From Candidatus Cloacimonadota bacterium (GTDB lineage Bacteria > Cloacimonadota > Cloacimonadia > Cloacimonadales > TCS61): a stretch of DNA of 11,381 nt. The notes beneath the pieces were generated by a model. The model had not been told where the DNA came from. It worked only from the letters and a program-made list of their open reading frames with translations, and searched no databases. Made by a program: the position numbers and the translations under genes. Positions 5,080-11,381 of this stretch are shown piece by piece. The stretch spans positions 1 through 11,381 of the forward strand of contig DAOWES010000271.1 of NCBI GenBank assembly GCA_030638385.1. The letters run 5' to 3'. Within the stretch, counting starts at the first letter, position 1. Each line of letters begins with the position of its first letter.

Positions 5080-8038
5080 ATTTTTCAGGGAATGCGTTAA
5101 TTAAGAATGTTGCATGTACAGTGGATAAAATTGATCCCACCACGATAAAAGCAAGAATGAGAAATTTAGTATAATCAACTGCTTTAAGTGTTCCTATTTG
5201 AAGTGGTTCTTTTGCCAAATATGCAGAAGCAGCATAAAGTTCTTCTCCAATAAGAGTGTAGTCACATGTTGTAATGAAGAATGGAATCTGAGTAACTGCA
5301 TCTGTACCGGCAATCTGAATTGCTCCGGTTGCGGAACCATTTTCGGTCATAATAAGTGCTTCTGCCCAGAACATACCCATATAGAAGTTTGTTGCTGTTT
5401 TTTCACGAACCATTACACCGTTTACTCCGGCAACAAAGGCAAATTGAGATGTTGTGATAAAGAATACACTGTTTTTATCATGTGTATCGGGACGACCAGC
5501 TTCAAAATGAGCTTCTTTTACAATTTCCTGAGCGATTGGTAATACAATAAAATCACGAACAGGAACAAGAATTCTAGTATCATATTCAGCTGCTTTTTTC
5601 GCCACACGACCCAAAATCGAAAGTCCGGCCAAAGTAGCAACATCACTAATACCGGAAAGACCCGGAACAAACAAAATTGGTTTTCCCATCTCTGTTGCTC
5701 TACCAATAGCATTATCAATCTCTTCGATACCGGCAATTGGTCTTACATAAAGATTTTTCCCACGTTTAGCTTGAAAGATCATTATGAACACCAGCAAACC
5801 AAAAATTAAAGTAGCAATTAAGGCAGGAAGCTTATCTGAACTAAACCAGTTTGGGATTGGGAAAAAGTATGTTGTACCAAGACCCGGATAAAAAGCTCTA
5901 ATTTCTTCTGTATATGGAAGTTTTGTTGCCATCTCTGAAGAGTAAGTTGAAGATTCTGAAAAATGAGCTTTTCCATCAGATCTAACCATCTTATACTCAA
6001 ATGCTCTGTTTCCAATTTCTTTTACTTTCTTTAAGAACTTAACTCTAGCTTTATCATTATCAAATTCAGCAGCTTTTTTCAATATCTCGTTGTTTTTAAT
6101 TATATCAATTTGACCTTGATAATAATCCATTGCACTTTGAAAGCCTGCTTTTTCTGCTTCAGTTTCAGCAGTAGCTATTTTTTCAGTATAGTTAGCTACT
6201 TCTTTTGAATATTTCTCAACAGCTTTATCCATCTCTGATTGATAAAGATTACTGCTAACAGAGGCAGATTTATCAGCATTCATTCTGATTGAAAAACTTG
6301 GATCTACATAAAGAAGACCTTTCTCTGCATCAAATTTACTAACGCCCTTATAATGAGGCATGTTGTAACTGATGTTATCAAAAAATTCTCTTTGTGAACC
6401 CATCATTTTCTTTGATAAACGCCACTCCTGACTTGAGAAATTGTTTTTATAAATCGAATAAGCATAATCATTTAATTTCTCACCATCAAGCATCAATTCA
6501 CCTGGCATTAGAGACTTGGATTGCTCATCGAATACTAATTCTTGATCAAAAGTATAATTTTCATCGTCATCAACTTTTGTACGAATAGTAATTTTCATGA
6601 AAAGTTTTTCTTTTGGTTCAGGAAGGTTAAAAACTAATTTCTTATCTTGGTAATATTCGTTTACTGAATCGAGCTTATTACCATCTTCATCATAAAGATC
6701 AAAGTAGATAGTTTTAATATTTTTATATTTTGAATTTGAGAAAAAATCATAGTTAACCATGATTTCAGTTTTATCTTCATTCAAAAAAGATGTATTTGTT
6801 AAGAAAGCAACCGGCTTTTCCCAATAGATTCTATTATAATCACCTTTATCATCCGGTCTATCATTGATTTCCCAATATTCGGGAAGTGAAGGAAGATCTG
6901 ATAAACTAATAATATCTGAATAAGCAATAGCTGAGAAAGTTTCATAACCGGCTCTATCTTGAAGTGAGAAAACAAAACCATAGTTTTCGATATTTTCAAC
7001 ATCAATTTGAGCATCGATATTTTCTCCCACAATCTTACCATCTTCAATATTTACAGAAGCAGTATTTACCGGATTATATGGATATCCGCAATATCTTTTG
7101 AAGATCAATTTTGCAGGATTTTCTTTGATAGTTGGTACAAATTCAGCTACTGTTTTATCAGTCATGCGATCAAGCATGTTTTTTTCAAGCTGCTTTTGTT
7201 CGGCAACATAAGTTTCAAATTTTGCTAGATCATTTTTTTTGATAAGATAGATGCTGTGATCTGTATTATCATCTGCAAAAGCAGCACGACTCCATTCAAA
7301 TTGAAGACGATTTGCATCATTTACATAAGTAGCAAAAAATTTATCAATTTTTTCCGGTGAATTTTCTCGAGCAATACCAATTACCGGTTCTGCATATGGC
7401 ATATATTTCCGAGATTCGGTTACAGCAAATACAGTATAATAATACTCTTTGTCAGCTAACAACTTTTTGTAAAGTCCGAAAAAATGTCTTAATTCTAAAC
7501 CGGCATAAACATCTGTACCGCCATCGTCATTAGTGATCTCTACTTTTTTGTTTTTAAAATAGAAAGCATCCTCATTGATAACAGCAAGGATGTTGAAGTT
7601 TTTTAATTGAGGTCCTGTAATTGAAAGATCACGAGGGAAAGTTCCATAAAGTGGACTATCTTTCTCTTGTTGTTTCTCTTTTTTTAATTTAGCGGGACTT
7701 TCAAGACTTAAAAAACTGTTATAACTAGTATCGTAGAAAAATACTTCGTTACCAGCAACACCTGTTCTCACATTAACATCTACCTTGCCAATGTAGAATA
7801 AAGAATCTGCTGTAACACCGCGATAAACACGATATTCAATGATTCTTTTTTCTTTTGGTAAAGGTTTCCAGCTTAATACTAATCCACCACCATCATCATT
7901 CGGAACATCTTTTGCTTGTAACTCTTCAATGATATAATCATTTGGATTTACAGCAGCATTCGAATTAATTGGCAATAGTACGAAACAGAAAACTGCAAGC
8001 AGCATTAAACTACTTATTTTACCTAAGTTTAATTTCAT
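5078..8038 (-). CDS. Large exported Fn3-like protein with cytosolic DUF6754-type domain
   Basis: This 986-residue protein leads the operon. Residues 1-29 are a signal peptide. Residues about 36-505 are beta-rich and include Fn3-like starts at 46-73 (NDDGGGLVLSW, then YRVYRG), near 240-266, and at 384-409 (a proline-aspartate turn, then YNRIYWEKP). Residues about 600-675 are predicted coiled coil, rich in Glu, Lys and Ala. A helix at 738-756 is followed by KRGK, so residues 757-957 lie in the cytosol, and a second helix spans 958-980. The cytosolic part matches what I know as DUF6754, with RPIAGIEEIDNAIGRATEMG (766-785), VPGLSGISDVATLAGL (791-806), GAIQIAGTDAVTQIPFF (905-921) and CDYTLIGEELYAASAYL (925-941). 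Its function is unknown. The ATG is supported by AGGAG (8045-8049), six bases upstream. The layout suits an envelope-spanning subunit linking a surface or periplasmic region to a cytosolic domain, which is inference. Confidence 0.85.
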   Translation of the reverse strand: MKLNLGKISSLMLLAVFCFVLLPINSNAAVNPNDYIIEELQAKDVPNDDGGGLVLSWKPLPKEKRIIEYRVYRGVTADSLFYIGKVDVNVRTGVAGNEVFFYDTSYNSFLSLESPAKLKKEKQQEKDSPLYGTFPRDLSITGPQLKNFNILAVINEDAFYFKNKKVEITNDDGGTDVYAGLELRHFFGLYKKLLADKEYYYTVFAVTESRKYMPYAEPVIGIARENSPEKIDKFFATYVNDANRLQFEWSRAAFADDNTDHSIYLIKKNDLAKFETYVAEQKQLEKNMLDRMTDKTVAEFVPTIKENPAKLIFKRYCGYPYNPVNTASVNIEDGKIVGENIDAQIDVENIENYGFVFSLQDRAGYETFSAIAYSDIISLSDLPSLPEYWEINDRPDDKGDYNRIYWEKPVAFLTNTSFLNEDKTEIMVNYDFFSNSKYKNIKTIYFDLYDEDGNKLDSVNEYYQDKKLVFNLPEPKEKLFMKITIRTKVDDDENYTFDQELVFDEQSKSLMPGELMLDGEKLNDYAYSIYKNNFSSQEWRLSKKMMGSQREFFDNISYNMPHYKGVSKFDAEKGLLYVDPSFSIRMNADKSASVSSNLYQSEMDKAVEKYSKEVANYTEKIATAETEAEKAGFQSAMDYYQGQIDIIKNNEILKKAAEFDNDKARVKFLKKVKEIGNRAFEYKMVRSDGKAHFSESSTYSSEMATKLPYTEEIRAFYPGLGTTYFFPIPNWFSSDKLPALIATLIFGLLVFIMIFQAKRGKNLYVRPIAGIEEIDNAIGRATEMGKPILFVPGLSGISDVATLAGLSILGRVAKKAAEYDTRILVPVRDFIVLPIAQEIVKEAHFEAGRPDTHDKNSVFFITTSQFAFVAGVNGVMVREKTATNFYMGMFWAEALIMTENGSATGAIQIAGTDAVTQIPFFITTCDYTLIGEELYAASAYLAKEPLQIGTLKAVDYTKFLILAFIVVGSILSTVHATFLINAFPEK

Positions 8039-8082
8039 AAACTACTCCTTTCTTAATATTAACTTTTCAAAATTTAATAATT

Positions 8083-8099
8083 ATGTTTTCACAAAACAT
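8083..8099. promoter_or_regulatory. Inverted repeat upstream of the membrane operon, candidate operator
   Basis: ATGTTTT (8083-8089) and AAAACAT (8093-8099) form a perfect dyad around CAC. It lies 45-61 bases before the ATG of the 986-residue protein, where the -10 region would fall if the TTGACA at 8116-8121 on the - strand is the -35 box. A repressor-binding site or a leader hairpin are both possible. AT-rich dyads of this length also arise by chance. Confidence 0.3.
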
Positions 8100-8115
8100 T
8101 TACTAGGTTATTTGT

Positions 8116-8121
8116 TGTCAA
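8116..8121 (-). promoter_or_regulatory. Candidate -35 box for the membrane operon
   Basis: The - strand reads TTGACA here. Seventeen bases downstream is TGTTTT, a poor -10 box, so only the -35 match is persuasive. The implied leader would be about 50 bases. Confidence 0.25.
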
Positions 8122-8352
8122 TTGTAAAATGCTGTCATTTTTGTAAAGAATACTTAACTCAATATCGATTATTTATTTAATAAACAATTTAAATAAAATT
8201 ATTTCACACAATATTTAGCAACATAACCAATTGGCTCAAAATGCGTTATCTAAAAGAAAGCGAAAAGCGGAAAGTTATTTAATTCTTGACCTGAATTACA
8301 ACAGAAATGAATTAGTTTTGGTCAATTATATAAAGAATAGGAAAGGATTTTA

Positions 8353-9690
8353 ATGATTAGTATAATAATTGCAGTATTTGTATTAGGATTGTTAGTAGCA
8401 GTCCACGAAGGCGGTCATTTCATTGCAGCCAAAATGATGGGTGTGGAGGTAGAAAAATTCTCCATTGGTTTTGGACCCAAGTTAGTTGCTTTTAGTAAAA
8501 ACGGCACCGAATATAGAATCTCATTGATTCCACTAGGTGGATATTTGAAAATGAAAGATGAGAATCCCGGAGAAGAGATCACGGGAAGCTCGGAAGATGG
8601 TTCTTTTCAGACAAAAAAATGGTATCAGAGAGCATTTATCGCTGTGGCAGGACCTCTCGCAAACTTCATCTTTGCGATTTTCATTTTGTTCATCTCTTTT
8701 TGGGTTGGAAAAAGCTATCCTGATCAAGCTCCGATTGTGGGAAAGATAAATGAGAAGTTTGCTCAATATCTTCACCTAAATGATGAAATTATCCAAATAA
8801 ATGATAACGACGTAATTGGCTGGAGTCAGATAATACAAAACACATCAGATGAAAAAGATGATCAACTTGTAATTATCCGCAATAATGAAAAGATAGATCT
8901 AATTATTCCAAACTTACAGAAAAATGATTGGACCAACGAAATCTTGCCCAAATTAGATGCTGTAGTGGGAGAAGCTTCGGTAGGATTTCCGGCATATCAA
9001 GCAGGAATATTACCCGAAGATATTATTTTGGCAATTGATGAAAATAAGGTAAAAGACTGGTATGAAATGCATGAGCTGATTGCGAATTCTACAAAAGATA
9101 AATTAACTTTTGAAATTCAACGTGGCGATAATGTATTTTCAAAAAGCATAAAATTACAAAAAAACATGCTTGATGATCGCAATATTATTGGAATTAACCC
9201 CAAAATATCGGTGCATATTGAAGAAAAATATAATATGCTTGAATCGGCCAAATATGGCGCAATCTCAGCAGTGAATTTTGTCCATTTATATTATGTAATG
9301 TTAGGTAAACTAATACTAGAACCATCCGAGCTAAAGAATAGTATTGGTGGCCCGGTAATGCTTTTTTCGATGAGCAAGCAGACAGCAACGCGAGGGTTAA
9401 GCGACATCTTGGGCTTTATTGGAGCGATTAGCTTAATCTTGATGGTGATGAATTTATTACCAATTCCAATCTTGGATGGTGGACAAATTTTCTTCTGTTT
9501 TATTGAAGGAATTATGCGAAAACCTCTATCTTTAAAAATTCAGCTCGCTTTGCAAAATATAGGATTTATTTTATTGATGTCATTGATGATATTTGCCTTT
9601 TGGAATGATTTCACCCGAATTTTCGAACGTAATCATTCCATCAAAAAGCAGGAAACAGAACAGATGATTGAAGATCTGATAAAAGATTAA
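8353..9690 (+). CDS. rseP: RseP-type site-2 zinc metalloprotease (peptidase family M50)
   Basis: This 445-residue inner-membrane protease cuts substrates inside the bilayer. In well-studied bacteria it releases envelope-stress sigma factors from their anti-sigma factors and clears remnant signal peptides. The first helix carries the zinc motif H18-E-G-G-H22 with E19 catalytic, and the third ligand is D375 in NLLPIPILDGG (367-377). The beta-loop segment IPLGGYLKMKDEN (59-71) and the second helix (AVAGPLANFIFAIF, 97-110) are typical. Two PDZ domains follow: a degenerate one at about 124-190 and a clearer one at about 203-270 (GFPAYQAGILPEDIILAID). The C-terminal helix runs about 403-417. Length is normal for the family. 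AAAGGA (8342-8347) lies five bases before the ATG. The HEGGH variant is less common than HELGH or HEFGH but keeps all catalytic residues. No anti-sigma partner is visible nearby. Confidence 0.95.
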   Translation: MISIIIAVFVLGLLVAVHEGGHFIAAKMMGVEVEKFSIGFGPKLVAFSKNGTEYRISLIPLGGYLKMKDENPGEEITGSSEDGSFQTKKWYQRAFIAVAGPLANFIFAIFILFISFWVGKSYPDQAPIVGKINEKFAQYLHLNDEIIQINDNDVIGWSQIIQNTSDEKDDQLVIIRNNEKIDLIIPNLQKNDWTNEILPKLDAVVGEASVGFPAYQAGILPEDIILAIDENKVKDWYEMHELIANSTKDKLTFEIQRGDNVFSKSIKLQKNMLDDRNIIGINPKISVHIEEKYNMLESAKYGAISAVNFVHLYYVMLGKLILEPSELKNSIGGPVMLFSMSKQTATRGLSDILGFIGAISLILMVMNLLPIPILDGGQIFFCFIEGIMRKPLSLKIQLALQNIGFILLMSLMIFAFWNDFTRIFERNHSIKKQETEQMIEDLIKD

Positions 9691-9703
9691 TAGGAAAAAA
9701 TTA

Positions 9704-10819
9704 ATGTTTGAATATACCTTAGAGGCAAAATGCGGAAACGCAAGAGCCGGAGTACTTAAAACTCCGCATGGCGAAATCAAAACTCCCATCTTTATGCCGG
9801 TGGGAACAAGAGGAAGCGTGAAAGCTGTTTCTCCTCGTGAACTAAATGAAATTAATGCCCAAATTATTTTGGGAAATACTTACCACCTTTACTTGCGCCC
9901 CGGACACAAGCTAATTGAAAAAGCCGGTGGATTGCACAAATTCATGGGTTGGGATAAACCAATTCTTACCGATAGCGGTGGCTTTCAGGTGATGAGTTTA
10001 GCCGGACTGAGAAAAATTACTGAAGAAGGCTGTAGATTCCAATCTCACATTGACGGTAGTTACCATATGTTTAGTCCCGAAAAAGTAATTGAGATCGAGA
10101 ATGCTCTTGGAGCTGATATAATCATGAGCTTTGATGAATGCCCACCCTATCCGGCTACCAAAAAGTATGTTGCAGATTCACTGGCAAGAACATTGCGCTG
10201 GGCAAAACGTGGTAAAGACGCACATAAAAACCAAGAGAAACAAGCTCTTTTCGGTATTGTACAAGGTGGAGTTCACGAAGATTTAAGAGAAGAAAGCGCC
10301 AAAAAATTGATGGAAATGGACTTCCCCGGTTATTCTATTGGCGGTTTGGCTGTAGGTGAAATCAAGGAAGAGATGTATCGCATCACAAATTTCTTAAATC
10401 CTATATTACCGGTAAATAAGCCTCGTTATTTAATGGGAGTTGGAACTCCGATGAATCTTTTGGAAAATATCGGAAATGGTATAGATATGTTTGATTGTGT
10501 GATGCCAACGAGAAATGCTCGCAAAGGTACTGTTTTCACAATGAAAGGAAAACTCATTCTTAAATCCGCTCGCTATAAAGAAGACTTTACCCCGATAGAT
10601 CCGGATTGCCAGTGTTATGCGTGCCAAAACTTTAGCCGAGCTTACATTAGACATCTGTTCAATGTGAATGAATTTCTAGCGCTTCGACTAGCCTCAATCC
10701 ATAGTTTGCATTTTTATTTAGAGTTAGTAGGAAAAGCGCGTGAACATATTTTCGCCGGCACTTATGAAATCTTTAAAAACGAAATGGCAAAAGTACTGGA
10801 TATAACCATAGACAGCTAA
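9704..10819 (+). CDS. tgt: tRNA-guanine transglycosylase
   Basis: This 371-residue cytosolic enzyme exchanges guanine-34 of tRNAs with GUN anticodons (Asp, Asn, His, Tyr) for a queuosine precursor, preQ1 in most bacteria. The full set of family motifs is present. They are LTDSGGFQVMSL (88-99) with the general acid/base D90, DECPPYP (144-150), GIVQGG (184-189) with the GGLAVGE base-recognition loop (213-219), and the nucleophile D264 in DMFDCVMPTRNARKG. The zinc site is C302, C304, C307 and H333. Length equals the bacterial norm. AGGA (9692-9695) precedes the ATG by eight bases, and the gene starts 13 bases after the rseP stop, so the two are probably co-transcribed. No other queuosine gene is in the window, so the preQ1 source (synthesis or salvage) cannot be judged. 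Confidence 0.97.
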   Translation: MFEYTLEAKCGNARAGVLKTPHGEIKTPIFMPVGTRGSVKAVSPRELNEINAQIILGNTYHLYLRPGHKLIEKAGGLHKFMGWDKPILTDSGGFQVMSLAGLRKITEEGCRFQSHIDGSYHMFSPEKVIEIENALGADIIMSFDECPPYPATKKYVADSLARTLRWAKRGKDAHKNQEKQALFGIVQGGVHEDLREESAKKLMEMDFPGYSIGGLAVGEIKEEMYRITNFLNPILPVNKPRYLMGVGTPMNLLENIGNGIDMFDCVMPTRNARKGTVFTMKGKLILKSARYKEDFTPIDPDCQCYACQNFSRAYIRHLFNVNEFLALRLASIHSLHFYLELVGKAREHIFAGTYEIFKNEMAKVLDITIDS

Positions 10820-10828
10820 AGGAAAAAT

Positions 10829-11272
10829 ATGAAAAAAACGTTAATCTTAATAACGATAATATTTTTTGCCTGCTCTGCTTTTGCTGAAGAAAAAATTGCC
10901 AATAAAGCCTTAAAAGCTGCCGGATTGTCTTTGATAACTCCCGGAGGAGGCCAATTATATAATGGTAAATACACCAAATCCGCAGTTGTGTTTGCTCTTG
11001 AAAGCACCCTAATTGGTCTTTCGGCATATAATATTTCACAGTCCAATAAATGGTTTGATAATTATGAAACATCGAATTTAGAAACAGATTATGAGCAATA
11101 TATCAAATATTATGATAATCAACAAAATTATCTTTTCTGGTTAGGATCGTTAATTTTCGTATCTGCGATTGATGCCTTTGTTGATGCTCATCTTAAAGAT
11201 TATGAAAAAATGAAAAAAAATATTCATCTAAAATTTGAAGATAATGTAATGTTATTATCTGTTAAATTTTAA
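10829..11272 (+). CDS. Small exported DUF5683-like protein
   Basis: This 147-residue protein has no known function. Residues 1-19 are a signal peptide (KKTLILITIIFFACSAFA). The cysteine at 15 is not in a good lipobox, so cleavage by signal peptidase I is likelier. The mature part has TPGGGQLYNGKYTKS (37-51), the P-G-GQ-Y-x-G-K-x-x-K/S pattern of DUF5683 proteins, then hydrophobic stretches at about 51-68 and 101-119. The second ends in IDAFVDAHL, also typical of that family. A charged, tyrosine-rich loop (about 72-99) separates them. The protein probably sits in the cell envelope. AAAGGA (10818-10823) overlaps the tgt stop and lies five bases before the ATG, so it is likely read with rseP and tgt. 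The family assignment is from memory of the motif. Confidence 0.75.
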   Translation: MKKTLILITIIFFACSAFAEEKIANKALKAAGLSLITPGGGQLYNGKYTKSAVVFALESTLIGLSAYNISQSNKWFDNYETSNLETDYEQYIKYYDNQQNYLFWLGSLIFVSAIDAFVDAHLKDYEKMKKNIHLKFEDNVMLLSVKF

Positions 11273-11329
11273 AAAAGTTGATTAATTAAGAAAATAATTG
11301 ATGCTAATTTATCTAAAAAAAGAGGAATA

Positions 11330-11381
11330 ATGAGAGAAAAATTTGTAATCGCAATAGATGGTCCGGCCGCATCCGGTAAAA
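11330..11381 (+). CDS. cmk: Cytidylate kinase, 5' end only
   Basis: The window ends after 17 codons. They read MREKFVIAIDGPAASGK, which is the N-terminal strand and P-loop (GPAASGK) characteristic of bacterial CMP/dCMP kinases. These convert CMP and dCMP to the diphosphates with ATP in pyrimidine nucleotide synthesis. GAGG (11322-11325) lies four bases before the ATG, slightly close but usable. The 57 bases after the preceding gene hold no convincing terminator, so cmk may continue the same operon. The call rests on the N-terminus alone but that motif is very specific. Confidence 0.88.
   Translation, partial: MREKFVIAIDGPAASGK

Larger units (their letters stand above)
8039..8352. other. Divergent promoter region between the membrane operon and rseP
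   Basis: This 314-base AT-rich spacer separates divergent transcription units and must hold promoters for both. For the - strand there is a TTGACA (8116-8121) and a 7-base inverted repeat (8083-8099) about where a -10 box should lie. For the + strand there is TTGACC (8286-8291) without a good -10 box at 16-18 bases, and TATATAAA (8327-8334) without a clear -35 box. I see no convincing gene in it. Confidence 0.5.

Noticed and set aside
5198..5542. A 114-codon cysteine-rich open frame on the + strand
   Set aside because: It lies opposite the conserved cytosolic domain of the large - strand gene, has no ribosome-binding site, and its cysteines follow from reading the complementary strand of valine-, threonine- and alanine-rich codons.
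8241..8282. A 13-codon frame (MRYLKESEKRKVI) in the divergent spacer
   Set aside because: It is very short, has no Shine-Dalgarno sequence and no sign of regulation by translation.
10773..11072. Open frames on the - strand opposite the end of tgt and the DUF5683-like gene
   Set aside because: They mirror real + strand genes with signal peptide and family motifs, and lack start signals.
11273..11329. Possible terminator between the DUF5683-like gene and cmk
   Set aside because: The segment is AT-rich with only weak self-complementarity and no GC stem followed by a T-run.

Overview
This AT-rich window carries nine protein-coding genes, one of them cut by the right edge, and no RNA gene or CRISPR array. 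The gene content suggests a Gram-negative bacterium of the FCB superphylum, most plausibly Cloacimonadota. The grounds are low GC, an Fn3-like opening of the 'NDDGGGLVLSW' type, a DUF5683-type protein, a decayed tail resembling a type IX secretion sorting signal, and rseP and tgt beside a cmk start. This placement is recognition from sequence alone and not a computed result.

Left part (1-2542, + strand): a small exported coiled-coil protein with its own promoter-like sequence and a tight intrinsic terminator, then a SPOUT-type (TrmH/SpoU) RNA methyltransferase whose start codon follows directly on the terminator T-run. A GT4-like glycosyltransferase overlaps the methyltransferase by ATGA. A spacer of about 290 bases follows, holding a relic of a T9SS-like C-terminal tail on the - strand and a strong hairpin.

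Centre (8038 down to 2833, - strand): the most interesting region, a compact operon of four membrane proteins. In transcription order these are a 986-residue protein with signal peptide, Fn3-like modules, a coiled coil, a membrane helix, a cytosolic DUF6754-type domain and a second helix; a six-helix 207-residue protein; a 333-residue protein with one large extracytoplasmic domain between two helices; and a six-helix 199-residue protein. Intergenic gaps are 2 to 9 bases, with strong Shine-Dalgarno sequences lying in or over the preceding stop codon. To my knowledge the four families have no known function but recur together in distant phyla, so they probably form one envelope complex.

Right part (8353-11381, + strand): housekeeping genes transcribed away from that operon. 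These are the site-2 protease rseP, the tRNA-guanine transglycosylase tgt, a small DUF5683-like exported protein, and the first 17 codons of cytidylate kinase cmk. The 314-base divergent spacer probably holds promoters for both directions, including an inverted repeat upstream of the membrane operon.
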